64,000 nucleotides of DNA from Saccharomycopsis crataegensis (Eukaryota; Ascomycota; Saccharomycetes; Ascoideales; Saccharomycopsidaceae). The translations under genes and the position numbers were made by a program. Of this stretch, positions 10,296-20,612 are shown in pieces. The notes under the pieces were generated by a model. The model worked only from the letters and a program-made list of their open reading frames with translations, was not told the DNA's origin and did no database searches. The stretch is from assembly GCF_037102585.1 (NCBI RefSeq), contig NW_027043829.1:1922001-1986000 (forward strand), written 5' to 3'. Every line of letters starts with the position of its first letter. The first letter of the stretch is position 1.

Positions 10296-13200
10296 TCATC
10301 TAACAAGGTAGGTCAAATGAGTTTTATAGTTATTATTTTGCCAATTCGCAATCTCATCGCCTTCCACTACACAGTTCTGTTCGTACAAGTAACTCAAATA
10401 ATTACTCCAATATCTGCTGGTTTGGCTTAAAATAATGGAATTACCAAGCACAATCAAACCTTTTCTGGCTCTGGTAACCCCAACGTTGAGTCTTCGATAA
10501 TCATCCACCACTTTAAGTTCTTCAAGATTATCCTCCTCGATAAGCTCACTCTTCACGGTACTGAATAAAATATATTCTTTCTCTTTTCCTTGGAAGGAAT
10601 CCACCGATCCAATTTCAATATTCTTCACTTTATCAATTTCAGACATTTCGTACTCATTTGGATTATGAGTTTCAAATAGAAAATCACTAGATTTAGCCGA
10701 AAGTCTTTGGAATTGATTGCTGAAGTTTCTGTTCTTGTCAATACTGTTATTGTTATTATTATTGGTATAACTTTTTCGTCTGTTATGTGTTTTGTTGTTA
10801 TTATTGTTGTTACTGTTGTTGTTATAATTCCCATTACCGTTCCCACTGACACTAGAGCTTCTTCTATGCATACTAGATCTTTTACTGTTTCTCTTATTTG
10901 ACTTATCTTGATACCCAGCAAATTCTTCTTGTATCATTTGAGTAATCAACACTCTTTGGCCTGGATAAATTGTAACTACCCCAATATCTTTCAACTCTAC
11001 CCCACAGTCAAAGTGCAAGCGTTTGATTACTTCGATGATCTTTTTCACTTCGTATTGATTCTGATAGGTCTTTTGATTGATGTAAAAATTCTCAATGTTG
11101 TTAATCTTCTTGTGGTATTTCATTTCATTTTCCTTGTACGATTTGCAATCGGTATGATCCCAAAACACCATTGGCGCCTTCATATTAGGCCAAGGGAACT
11201 TATTAATATTTGCTGATATCATGGACTGGCGTTGATTACCGGCTATGGAAGATCTTCTGTTAGATAATTCACCAATAGAGTTCAACGACATTGATCTTGA
11301 AAGCCCCGCAGATCTTCCATTAGCCCCCAGGGAGTTTCTAATGCTGGATTTTCTAGCTTGATTAATGATTCCGTTGATCAATTCATTGTTGTAAAAGAAA
11401 TTATTAGGGAATTCTGCAAGCTTGTTATTCATTCGATACTGTTCAGTTAACACAATTGGCTTCACCAATTTATTGTATAAAATTCTTTGGAATAAGGATT
11501 GCTTCAAGAAATTACAATGCACGGTTTGATTGTCTTCATTATCTAATTCACGACGGCCTCGCATTTTCAAATCATGAATGTAAGGACTCAATTGTTTGTC
11601 ATCTCCAATCAACACCAATTTCTCACAGTTTTTGGCAAGTGGTATTAAAGATAACAAGTTCATGGTGGCAGAACAATCATCAATCACGATAGATTTGAAT
11701 TTCACGCCATTAAGTTTTGGATCAAAGGCATTGTAACAAGTAGTGAAAATTGCGTCTTGTTGTTGGAAGAAATCTTGGTAAAACTTATTGAGTCTGGTAG
11801 TATTTTTTGGAGACAAACTCGAGAGACCACCGACCTTGTTCTTAATGAATAAATCAATCAATTCTTCTGGAGCATTCGATAAGATGAAATTATGGAAACA
11901 AATACCCCCAATTTTATGATTAATGTTGTATTGTCCTTCTTTCAATGGTGCAACTAGTCTGGAAATTAGGATTTCCTCATCACTATTGTTATCTTTGTTT
12001 GATTTATTAATCACAAAGTCTTGATAGAACCTTTCACACAAATTGTCAATACTAGAATTTGCTCCTGAGCAAACCAACACTGGACCAAGGTTTTTCTCAA
12101 TCAAGTTCTTGATGATTCCTGAACTCACTAAAGTTTTCCCCGTTCCAACTTCACCTTTAATCAACACCACCTTGTTGGAGTCAAGATTGTCAATCGCTCT
12201 TCTTTGTGACAAGTTAAAGTTTTCGTTGTAGAAATTATTGGATCTGAAAGAAGATAAATTAAATTCAAAATTTTCAAAATTTTTCCCAAGAATAACATTG
12301 AGAAGAAAGTTATTGATGCGAATTTCGCCTGATAAGATCTGGAAAATAATATCAATAATCCGAGAAAACACTAAATCAAAGGGAATAATATTGAACAATT
12401 TATAGTCACTCACGGTTTTGTCAAAACTGAGATGTGATGCAGAGCCTTGGCCTTCTGATGTTGCTGTCGATTTTGAATTGGTTTCATTATGTAGTTTTCT
12501 CAAACAGTCTTCCAAGTTCTCAATAAAAGTTTCTTCGGTAACGTATTTATTATTGCTATGATTCTTGAACTTCAACAATTTTAATTTTATTTCCGGATTA
12601 AACGTATTGTTCGGAACCTGTTCAATCATCCCAAATGAAGTTCTGCCCGATACTGGGTGTTGGAAACCCAAAATTTGTCTGATTTTCAATATTGGTAAGT
12701 TATAATTTGTATTCAATCTAATCACAACATCGCATTGATCACCGAACGTGATTTTCTTGTAGGGAACAAATACCATATTATTCGACAATTTATGAGATGT
12801 TGACAGTAAGGATAACATGGCATATTGTTCTTTGAACATTAAGTTCAAATGATGAGCCGAAAATTCAGCAAATGATTCATAGGTGGAAATCTTTGATAAA
12901 TGACTCTTTGTGATTTTCTTCAACCCATTAGTTTTATTTTGAAACAATTCATTTTCTTCGTTCAAGAGCGGTGAAGTGAAAAGATTTCTAGATGGTGTTT
13001 CTGATTCCCTTGATTTTTCAGTGTCTCTTGTCTCTTTTTCATCTACTTCATCTTCGAAATCAGATTCGTCATCACTATCAAAAAACTGATAATCATTGTT
13101 CTCATCAATGAGATTATAAAAATCATTTTTCTTGAGCTTTTGTTTTTTGAGCTGTTGTAACCGTTTGGTTTCTATAGTGTAGATATTACTTAAGTTTAAC

Positions 13201-14054
13201 TGGTTGTATAACAATTTCAGATTACTATTAGAATTGTCCTTCAAAATTAGCCTGTTGAAGAAAAACTTCTTAAACCCAAACTTATTACTTTTATCATAAT
13301 TATTGACTATTGGCTTAATGAAATCCTCTTCAATATCCAATCCACCAAATAATTTTTGCTGTAGATTTTTGAAGCACAAATCTTCTGACACGGAACTCTG
13401 GACACCAATTCCGGTTCCGATAATCGGCTTAGAATTTGAACAAAAAAATATTATTTTCTTATCTAAATTTTGTAGCTTATCTACTTGGGAATATTCGGTT
13501 TTCAAATTCACTAACTCTTTGGTGGTATCGTTGATCAAAATGAATGACAATTCGTAAATATTTTGATTTGAACAATGGGCACACTCAATCGCGGTGTCTA
13601 GAAACTTTGTAGGTTTTCTGAGTATTTGGTCTGCCCCAGAGTCCTTTTGAGCAAGGTATTCCTGGTTTTCTGCCTCATAATTTTCGTTTTTTTGGTAATT
13701 CAATAATCTGAATGAATCGTGGTGTAAGAATTTCGAGTGAATGAAAATATGACTTGAATCCTTTATTCCAGAATTGCAAAAATAGTTCAGGCATCCAGCG
13801 CACTTCACCAAACAATCAGGACTTGATTCTTGACAATACAAACAATAGTGTACCTCATCATCCACAATTGTGTCGGTACTTTGTGATGGATGAGGATTTG
13901 TCTGGGAGTTGTCAGCATGACTGTGCTTGTTAGCATTTTCATCAATTGATAGCCTCAGTACGGATCGTTCAACCTCCAGAATAGAACTAATGTAACTATG
14001 TCTTGAAAGTCGCTTTGAAAAACTCTTAGGAGTAAAATTGATAGATGGGTCCAT
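10296..14054 (-). CDS. Upf1-related SF1 RNA/DNA helicase with CH-type zinc domain (ECM32/MTT1-like)
   Basis: 1252 aa. The N-terminal third carries a Cys/His-rich module like the Upf1 CH domain: YCLYCQESSPDCLVKCAGC, then a CNSG and His cluster, then CAHCSNQNIYELSFI. An acidic linker follows. The SF1 core has motif I GEVGTGKT, motif II IVIDDCSAT, motif III LIGDDKQLSP, motif V VDSFQGKEKEYILFS and motif VI RRLNVGVTRARKGL. Length and architecture suit Ecm32/Mtt1, a yeast Upf1-group helicase linked to translation termination, better than Upf1 itself (about 970 aa). Upf1 cannot be excluded without a genome-wide comparison. Oddities: motif II has Asp where Glu is usual (DD, not DE), and there is an Asn-rich insert near 10740-10850 inside the second RecA domain, between motifs III and V. 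Confidence 0.72.
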   Translation of the reverse strand: MDPSINFTPKSFSKRLSRHSYISSILEVERSVLRLSIDENANKHSHADNSQTNPHPSQSTDTIVDDEVHYCLYCQESSPDCLVKCAGCLNYFCNSGIKDSSHIFIHSKFLHHDSFRLLNYQKNENYEAENQEYLAQKDSGADQILRKPTKFLDTAIECAHCSNQNIYELSFILINDTTKELVNLKTEYSQVDKLQNLDKKIIFFCSNSKPIIGTGIGVQSSVSEDLCFKNLQQKLFGGLDIEEDFIKPIVNNYDKSNKFGFKKFFFNRLILKDNSNSNLKLLYNQLNLSNIYTIETKRLQQLKKQKLKKNDFYNLIDENNDYQFFDSDDESDFEDEVDEKETRDTEKSRESETPSRNLFTSPLLNEENELFQNKTNGLKKITKSHLSKISTYESFAEFSAHHLNLMFKEQYAMLSLLSTSHKLSNNMVFVPYKKITFGDQCDVVIRLNTNYNLPILKIRQILGFQHPVSGRTSFGMIEQVPNNTFNPEIKLKLLKFKNHSNNKYVTEETFIENLEDCLRKLHNETNSKSTATSEGQGSASHLSFDKTVSDYKLFNIIPFDLVFSRIIDIIFQILSGEIRINNFLLNVILGKNFENFEFNLSSFRSNNFYNENFNLSQRRAIDNLDSNKVVLIKGEVGTGKTLVSSGIIKNLIEKNLGPVLVCSGANSSIDNLCERFYQDFVINKSNKDNNSDEEILISRLVAPLKEGQYNINHKIGGICFHNFILSNAPEELIDLFIKNKVGGLSSLSPKNTTRLNKFYQDFFQQQDAIFTTCYNAFDPKLNGVKFKSIVIDDCSATMNLLSLIPLAKNCEKLVLIGDDKQLSPYIHDLKMRGRRELDNEDNQTVHCNFLKQSLFQRILYNKLVKPIVLTEQYRMNNKLAEFPNNFFYNNELINGIINQARKSSIRNSLGANGRSAGLSRSMSLNSIGELSNRRSSIAGNQRQSMISANINKFPWPNMKAPMVFWDHTDCKSYKENEMKYHKKINNIENFYINQKTYQNQYEVKKIIEVIKRLHFDCGVELKDIGVVTIYPGQRVLITQMIQEEFAGYQDKSNKRNSKRSSMHRRSSSVSGNGNGNYNNNSNNNNNNKTHNRRKSYTNNNNNNSIDKNRNFSNQFQRLSAKSSDFLFETHNPNEYEMSEIDKVKNIEIGSVDSFQGKEKEYILFSTVKSELIEEDNLEELKVVDDYRRLNVGVTRARKGLIVLGNSIILSQTSRYWSNYLSYLYEQNCVVEGDEIANWQNNNYKTHLTYLVR

Positions 14055-14551
14055 AATTATCTATAAGGTGTTTTCTATTATCGTCTTTGATATCTTTTAT
14101 TTTTGCCTCTATCACTGGCGATTTTTTAACTGGGGTCGTTTTTTTTTTTTTTTTTCTGGAATGATCTGTATGGGTAAAGATAGTGTGGTCTTGAATCAAG
14201 AAGTAAGAGAGAAAAAAATTAATGAGAGAATAATACTTCAACAGATCATGAAACTCTGGGCCCCAACCAAAATTTTCTTTGGTGTTTAACAATGAATCTT
14301 CTGAAAGCAGGTTTGTTAAGTGTGATCACAACCTGGAAATATTTGGGGGAAAAAATGACGCTACGTTGCCCCATCCTTACTGAGACCTTTTTTTTTTCTC
14401 TGTGGCCCCAGGGCTATTGGCCTTGCAGCACATGAATTTGTTGGGGGAGGCAACGTCAAAAATAAGTAGGTTCTATAATATATTAGAGTTTTTAGACAAC
14501 AAATAAATAAATAAAAGGATGAATGAATGAATGAAAAATATTCGCGGAGAT
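14055..14551. other. Intergenic: helicase promoter and SWF1 3' region
   Basis: It has T-runs at about 14141-14155 and 14390-14398 and a GC-richer patch (GGCCCCAGGG) near 14400. No gene or RNA is recognised. Confidence 0.5.
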
Positions 14552-15832
14552 CTATAATATTATCGAAATATTCTCCTTGAAAGATTGAAGATCGTAAATG
14601 TTTTCTAACTCTTCCAATGATTTGACCGGAATTACTCGTCTGCAGTTACTAGAAGTTATAAGGATTTCCTTTTCATTGTAGGAGTTTAATGTGACGTATT
14701 TGATGGTGGTAATGTTTTTGGATTTTGTATTATTGTATTGGGTCGCTCTAAAAGTTAGCAAGTTGGACTTGAGGATATCAAAACAACTTTTGGAGTTTGT
14801 CTTTGGCACAGTTGTATCCTTGTCCTCGTTCACGTAATAGAAACATTTACTAATATAAATAAAATTCCTTTGCTTTATTTTATCGTATAACAATTCATTC
14901 TTGAATTCCAATTCCTCATCTTTGCTCACATAATATCTGAATAAATGCTGGTAGTCAATCATATCATGAATAATTTGCCATTTGGATTTCTCATTCTCCG
15001 TTACCCCAAGGTACCCAATATTTTCCAATATTCCATGAAAGAAAACTGCAATTACCCCGAAGAAGATAACACATAGTATAATGAAAATGATTGAAAACTT
15101 CGTAGCGCTATTACCATCATCCACTTTATTCATGGCTTTAACTAACATCTTGTAGAAATTGTAATAAATTAACAAATAATTCTTGAGAAGATCTTTTATA
15201 TTAGAGTTTGCCAATACCTTCAAGTTCTGGAAACTAAAGCTGTTTTGCACTTGCTCATGATCCCAAAATTTGATCATAAATCTGGCATTTAATATAAACC
15301 CATAACAAAAAATCACCAATAGCGTGACCAAGTACGTCAAAAACCATTTGAAATTGTGGTATCCGACACAATTGTTGATCCACACACAGTGATGATCGTG
15401 AAGCATAACACATCGATCACAAACAGAACAATGCTTTGACCTGGCAATCTTCTCGACTTTACAACTGAGGCATTGGTTCTTCTGAAAAAATATGATATTG
15501 TTCGGCTTGAATAATCTGGAATATTTTGAATTATTCTGATCGTCTCCATTTTTCAAGTGTCCCGGTGATACGAAAGTTGATAGCAAAAAACTAGAGTAGT
15601 TTATGATGAGTATGAGATAAATTAGAAAGTACTCATATTCAGAAGGATGTAGTGGATTAATAATATACAGAATATTGAGTCTAATACAGACGGTTATTAA
15701 TACCAAATAGAAAATCTATTATATGGGTTAGATCTAAGATAATTTTGGAGAATTCAGGTGGCTCAAAAAGTAGAAGCTAGTACATACCGGTATAACCCAA
15801 TTTACGATCCGGAAAAATAAGTTTCTGATCAT
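14552..15832 (-). CDS. SWF1: SWF1, DHHC palmitoyltransferase (one intron)
   Basis: Membrane S-acyltransferase of the SWF1 type, which palmitoylates SNAREs near their membrane segments. Exon 1 is 15832-15788 (MIRNLFFRIVNWVIP) and exon 2 is 15715-14552. The 72-bp intron has a GTATGT donor, a GATCTAAC branch-like site and a TAG acceptor, in phase 0. The product is 402 aa, longer than the S. cerevisiae protein (336 aa). The DHHC-CRD is complete: CLSCKVEKIARSKHCSVC, then DHHCVWINNCVGYHN, with four to five hydrophobic segments around it. The preceding NNIIFF block and the KIARSKHCSVC wording favour Swf1 over Pfa3/Pfa4. The C-terminal tail of about 150 residues is hydrophilic and not recognised. Confidence 0.8.
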
Positions 15833-16351
15833 TTGAAGTATTCGATACGAAGCTTCTTAATTCGATATTAGTTGATGGGACCGTTTGTGCAAACAGTAAC
15901 AACCAAAAAAAAAAAAATAAAAAAAAATAGGCACGTGCAGATCAATGTAATAAAGGTTTGGATCAATTAGAAAACTATCATGAAACATTGATATCTGGGC
16001 GATATTGTTTCAATTGACAGAGATAAAAACATAGCATAGCATAGTTTGACCTGATGGACTTAGGCATGAAGCTGCCTTGTTAGCGCAAAAGCTGTAGGAA
16101 AAAGATCAAAAAATAGACGCTCCTTATTAAGGATAACAAAGGAACATGCTTTTGAAGTCTTGTTTTATCCTTCAATATACAGCCATAATTATAATATACC
16201 ATGAGGCACCAGCAAAAAATAGAAAACTTAATATATATATACACTAATGATACAATTATAATGAGAAAGCAGAAAGAGGGAAAAAGAAAACAAAAAAAAT
16301 GTTAAAAAGGGTCACAATACTTCACGTCATTCTCCTTGTCATTCGTCGGTA
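15833..16351. other. Intergenic: SWF1 promoter and NCB2 3' region
   Basis: 519 bp holding A-runs near 15903-15928 and an E-box CACGTG at 15932-15937, about 100 bp upstream of SWF1. There is also an ATAGC tandem repeat near 16031-16045. No gene is seen. Confidence 0.5.
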
Positions 16352-16933
16352 TTATTCCTTTTTTATCCCGATCTCAGACTTTATAGGATTGTCAACACCT
16401 GTGGGCGTTGTTGGAGATACCTGCCCATTATTCTGTAATCTGTTTCTGGATAATCGAAATAACTCTTCTTGCTTTTTCAACAATTCTTCTTCAGTAAGCC
16501 CTGAGTTTTGGAACTTCGAATTTTTCTTTTCTCTGCCTTTAACACTCTCTTTATGTTGGGCTAGTAGCTGACGGATTGGATTAAGGTAATCGTCGTACCC
16601 CAACTCTGTTAATGCTTTCAATACATGGTCGCTCGCTATTGTCTTTTTGGCCTCTTTTTCGGCAATCTCGTTCGATTCGGTTGCAAGAATCATAATGAAC
16701 TCAATGCAGCATTCTATGAGTACCTGTCTTGCATCTTTGGAAAAGGCTAGATCTTTCGGTAATACTTCGCTTATAATCTTTTGTACCGTTGCTATAACCT
16801 TAATGTTAGTAAAAGCAGTTATTTCCTGCTAGCCAATTGGCTAATAATATAATTAATTCCTGTAACTCGGATGAAGGGACTTACCTTTTGGAAGAGACAA
16901 GTCTTCACTTAGACCGCTATTGAAATCTGACAT
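16352..16933 (-). CDS. NCB2: NCB2, NC2 beta (Dr1) transcription repressor subunit (one intron)
   Basis: Histone-fold subunit of negative cofactor 2, which binds TBP on DNA and regulates RNA polymerase II preinitiation. Exon 1 is 16933-16885 (MSDFNSGLSEDLSLPK plus one base) and exon 2 is 16791-16352. The 93-bp intron has a GTAAGT donor, a TACTAAC branch point and a TAG acceptor. Splicing gives LPKATVQKIISEVLP, the classic Dr1 histone-fold start, then ARQVLIECCIEFIM and HVLKALTELGYDDYL. The product is 162 aa, close to the family size (about 146 in S. cerevisiae). The C-terminus is Gln/Asn-rich and ends in a basic and acidic tail. It is transcribed divergently from UTP5 with 330 bp between the starts. 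Confidence 0.93.
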
Positions 16934-17263
16934 TTTTTTTTTGTTGCTTTGGGGTTTTATTTACAATTTACCTGCGCTTTGTTAGCGGCGCACTTTTTAA
17001 AATCGATGAGATTATCCTGCGTTTTTATACCTGTCTGCGTGAGTTCTAGTTTACGAGAGGGTAAGAGTACTGAGAAATCTTAGACTGCACTCATATGCCA
17101 TTATCTGTGCGTATGCGATGATGGAGACAGAAAAAAAAAATTTTTTTTTTTTTTTATTATTACTTTCAAAAGGGAAAAAAATTAGAGTGATGCCCATTGA
17201 GTGCTATCATTAGGCGATCATAATCCATTCTGTTTGTTCTGTGGTTATTCCTGACTTATTACC
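16934..17263. promoter_or_regulatory. Divergent promoter NCB2/UTP5 with PAC- and RRPE-like motifs
   Basis: It contains TCGATGAG at 17003-17010 (one mismatch to PAC GCGATGAG), GCGATGAT at 17115-17122 (also one mismatch) and an A10/T-run junction at 17131-17155 that includes an RRPE-like AAAAATTTTT. PAC plus RRPE is the usual promoter signature of ribosome-biogenesis genes, which fits UTP5. Binding is not shown here. Confidence 0.5.
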
Positions 17264-19651
17264 ATGAGCTCCGAAATACAGTCATCGTTTGATCCTTCAT
17301 GCTCGCTTTTTGCTAGTGTTGTCACTGCTTTAAGTTCTCATAAAGTTCAAGTGCAATCGGTGAAAAGTTCTTCATCTTCAAAGCTTTCCACCAGTTTCTT
17401 GTTGGATAAAGGAGTCTCTGTCAACTCTTTAGACTGGGGTTATGTATCTGGACAAACATTAGAAAACTTGATATTGATTGTGGGGACATCTGATGGTAAA
17501 ATCTTACTTTATTCCCCGGTCAACAACTCTTTAGTTGATACTTTGGAAGATGACATTTACACTGATGCCATAGTTTCCGTCCATTATTCGAATCTCAGCA
17601 ATTCTGTATGGTGTATCAACGATGCCAACGTGATCATTGAATATAGCTTGTCTACTTTTAAGAAAAATAAAGTGATCCCAAACATTTTGAAACAAGATAC
17701 TATAACAAACGATGCCAACAAAAGTCATAACGATGAAAGCTTACAATGTATAAAGTTGATTAATTTCAAAAACTCGCCTCACTTATTAGTGTCTTCCCAC
17801 AAAGTTTACCTATATAATATCAAAAAGAAGGAAATTTCCCACGAGATTTCTAATCATATCACCACTATCACCGATTTAATTTTGTTCAATGATGATTATT
17901 TATTGACCTCCGCCAAGTCTGATAGATTTATTAACATTTACAATATTTCCAACAATTTCAAGCCAGCGAAGGTTCTTGTTACCCAATCCAATGTCCAGAA
18001 TGTTTCTTATGGCTCAATTCCAAACAATAAGAATAGCGTGGTTTCGGTAGTCACCGAGGATGGGATTTGTGAAATATTCTATAATCCTTTGGAATCTAAT
18101 TCAAAGGCCAATTCAGGCAAGAGTGTTATTGGTGATGGTACTACAAGAAGAAAGAGAAGACAATCCCAAGGAAGCTTATCGAGAACTTCTACCTCTAAAA
18201 TCAAGATTTCTAGACCGGAATCAACCATGATCAAAGAAGATGCATTGAAGTTGCTTGACAGTATTGTGTTGAACAACCAAGTTATAATAACGTGGTTGGA
18301 AAATGCTACTATTCCTTACTTTGATAATCTTGGTTGGTACGATCAAGCATCAAACTCATTTGGATTCGCGGAATCGATAGTGTTAACTAAGGAAAAACCC
18401 GTAGTCACCCAAACTAAGCACGCTGATTATGGTCATGATGTTGCTGCCGCTAAATTATACAGTGAAAACAATGTATTTTTGAACGTTGGTGACAATTATA
18501 GAGATTTGGATGAAGACAATGAGGATGCAGACACCACTGGTAATGCTGGGTTTGAATATTTGAAATATAGAGTAAATCAAAATGCCGACGATGACAGCAT
18601 CATGAACGAAACCACTTTGAACGAAGATCCAGATGAAACTTTAGGGGATAAATTACAATCCATGAACCCAAACTCCAAAGCCTTGAAAAAGAGAAATACT
18701 TTTATCAATAATGAACGAAACTTCAATATCGATGCCACTGGCAAAAGTTCCAAGCCAACCACTGGGTCATTGACCATAATTCTTTCCCAAGCTTTAAGAT
18801 CCAATGATTATTCGTTACTTGAATCTGTATTGAGCACCAAAGATGAGCAAGTGATCAAACAAACTGTCAAGACCTTGAATTCTGATCTTGCAATTGTTTT
18901 GTTGGATAAGTTATCCGAAAAGTATAATTTTGTCTCTTCCGTTGCATCCTCTACAATTTCTTATCAAAAGCAAATACAATTGAATCAATGGATCAAATGG
19001 GTTTTGATTATACATGGCTCTTATTTGAAGCTTAATGAAATCAATAGTAATTCTTCCAATAAGCAATTATTGAAGAATTTATCGTTCTTGTTGAGCAATC
19101 TTAACAAGAAGTCTGCCCAATTATCCAAGATTTTGCTTTTGCAAAGCAAGATGAATGTGGTATTTGAAAAAATCAATTATAAAAACGAATTGTTGAACGA
19201 TTTCAACTGTGTCAGTGAACCTTTCAAGAGAAAGAAAAACAGAGACTTGATTGTCCGTTATGAAGAAAACGTTGATGATCAAGGGGATGATGAAGATGAA
19301 GAAAGCGATATTGAGTACAATGAGGAATTGGATGATGCGGATCTTATGGACGACGGTGAGATGGATTATGATGATGATGATGAAAATGATGATGATGAAG
19401 AAATGGTGGATGATTACGTAGAATTGGAAGACGACAGTGATGATGAAGAAATTGAAACTATTACTCCATCAAAGAAAAACAAAGATTCCTTGGACGATGA
19501 ATACGGAAATGATGATGTTGAAGTAGGAATAATCAGGGATGAAGATGAAATGGTTGATAGCGACGAAGAAGAAAAGGAAGAATACGAGGAAAAGATTAAA
19601 GAATTGAAGAAAAAATCAAAGTCGAAGTCAAAATCTAAATCCAGAAAATGA
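17264..19651 (+). CDS. UTP5: UTP5, t-UTP/UtpA subunit of the SSU processome
   Basis: Nucleolar protein of the small-subunit processome needed for early 18S rRNA processing and optimal rDNA transcription (WDR43 family). 795 aa. The N-terminal half is a diverged WD40 propeller: LIVGTSDGKILLYSP, SNSVWCINDANVIIEYS, then DYLLTSAKSDRFINIYN. A Utp12-type C-terminal domain starts near residue 500 (SLTIILSQALRSNDYSLLES) and runs to IKWVLIIHGSYL. The tail is very acidic (Asp/Glu runs at 19270-19590) and ends in a Lys/Ser repeat, typical for nucleolar proteins. It is longer than S. cerevisiae Utp5 (643 aa), mostly through this tail and a Ser-rich insert near residue 290. Confidence 0.8.
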   Translation: MSSEIQSSFDPSCSLFASVVTALSSHKVQVQSVKSSSSSKLSTSFLLDKGVSVNSLDWGYVSGQTLENLILIVGTSDGKILLYSPVNNSLVDTLEDDIYTDAIVSVHYSNLSNSVWCINDANVIIEYSLSTFKKNKVIPNILKQDTITNDANKSHNDESLQCIKLINFKNSPHLLVSSHKVYLYNIKKKEISHEISNHITTITDLILFNDDYLLTSAKSDRFINIYNISNNFKPAKVLVTQSNVQNVSYGSIPNNKNSVVSVVTEDGICEIFYNPLESNSKANSGKSVIGDGTTRRKRRQSQGSLSRTSTSKIKISRPESTMIKEDALKLLDSIVLNNQVIITWLENATIPYFDNLGWYDQASNSFGFAESIVLTKEKPVVTQTKHADYGHDVAAAKLYSENNVFLNVGDNYRDLDEDNEDADTTGNAGFEYLKYRVNQNADDDSIMNETTLNEDPDETLGDKLQSMNPNSKALKKRNTFINNERNFNIDATGKSSKPTTGSLTIILSQALRSNDYSLLESVLSTKDEQVIKQTVKTLNSDLAIVLLDKLSEKYNFVSSVASSTISYQKQIQLNQWIKWVLIIHGSYLKLNEINSNSSNKQLLKNLSFLLSNLNKKSAQLSKILLLQSKMNVVFEKINYKNELLNDFNCVSEPFKRKKNRDLIVRYEENVDDQGDDEDEESDIEYNEELDDADLMDDGEMDYDDDDENDDDEEMVDDYVELEDDSDDEEIETITPSKKNKDSLDDEYGNDDVEVGIIRDEDEMVDSDEEEKEEYEEKIKELKKKSKSKSKSKSRK

Positions 19652-19897
19652 AGAATGAAGAATAAAAAAAAAAAAAACGATAAATTTTCACTTATTTACT
19701 TTTTTAGCATTTTTCTTTTATTTTATTAGCATGTATCAACAACCCTTTCTTGTTTTTTCCTTGAAGTTCATATTGTTCTCTACTAGAGTTCATTCGTCCA
19801 CGTATAATAATAATCCTTTTTTTTTTCATTCTTTACCATTACTGTAAAAGTATCACAAAAGAAGAAAAATATTTCCTCTCAGATATTTGAGTTCTGA

Positions 19898-20277
19898 ACA
19901 GCAGTTACTTTTTTTTTCCTTTTGTGTAGTGATGATTTCAAGTTCAGTGAGTCAATAGCAAGTTTTCTGGATGCTCAAAATCTATCTTTGAACAATTATA
20001 AAAAAAATCTGAGTTTCCCCAATATCACCAAAAACCAAACACTTTGGCGCCATCTATTTCTAGCACCACAGGTGTTACTTCCATTGCTTCGGCTTTCACC
20101 GTTGTCAACGGCACTCCCTTTGCCTCCACGGGATACGTTTCACAAATCATAGATCATATACTTTACCACAATTCTGTGCAGCATCTTATGAACATGTGTA
20201 CGCATAGATCCGAATTAGGTAAAAGGGATCTAAAATATTTCTTTGTACTTTTGGCATTAGCAATAATTGGGTATTAA
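19898..20277 (+). pseudogene. Possible small gene with C-terminal membrane segment; frame changes at an A-run
   Basis: Frame 1 (about 19898-20010) reads SDDFKFSESIASFLDAQN and onward without a stop. After the A8 run at 20000-20007 the sense-like reading continues in the -1 frame through TLAPSISSTTGVTSIASAF and ends RDLKYFFVLLALAIIGY at a TAA at 20275-20277. Amino acid choice and codons in both parts look coding, and the last 17 residues would make a tail anchor. No in-frame ATG precedes it, so a spliced 5' exon would also be needed; TTTTGTGTAG at 19921-19929 could be an acceptor. It may be a spliced gene, a degraded gene, a base-call error in the A-run, or chance. No family is recognised. Confidence 0.25.
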
Positions 20278-20475
20278 CAACTGAAAACTCCTGATCTATT
20301 GTGATACTATTCGTGGCATGTATTGTGATTCGGTACGTACTACTGAAATAATGGAAAGTATTTTTTATTATTGTTTGCCCAAAAATGGAAAACAAAAGTT
20401 TATATAGATGCCAGTCCCAAACTGTTTGCAATAGAATATGAGATAATTAAAAATAACTAAAAACAAAAAAAAACA

Positions 20476-20477
<2 letters not shown>

Positions 20478-20511
<34 letters not shown>

Positions 20512-20524
20512 GTAATAGTAATAA
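20478..20524. repeat. AAT/TAA trinucleotide microsatellite
   Basis: About 15 units, the last few interrupted by AGT, in the 3' flank of the WH1 gene. Confidence 0.9.
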
Positions 20525-20612
20525 GGTCCCCATGCAATAAACAACAATTAAAAAAAAAAATGAATAACAAATATGTAAAACAAAACGACAAAATAAATAC
20601 ATAAAAAAAAAT

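Larger units (their letters stand above)
19652..20612. other. Gap between convergent UTP5 and WH1 gene, with coding-like patch
   Basis: Most is A/T-rich. The part at about 19898-20277 looks protein-like in two successive plus-strand frames (see the separate entry). A TAA/AAT trinucleotide repeat lies at 20478-20524. Confidence 0.5.
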
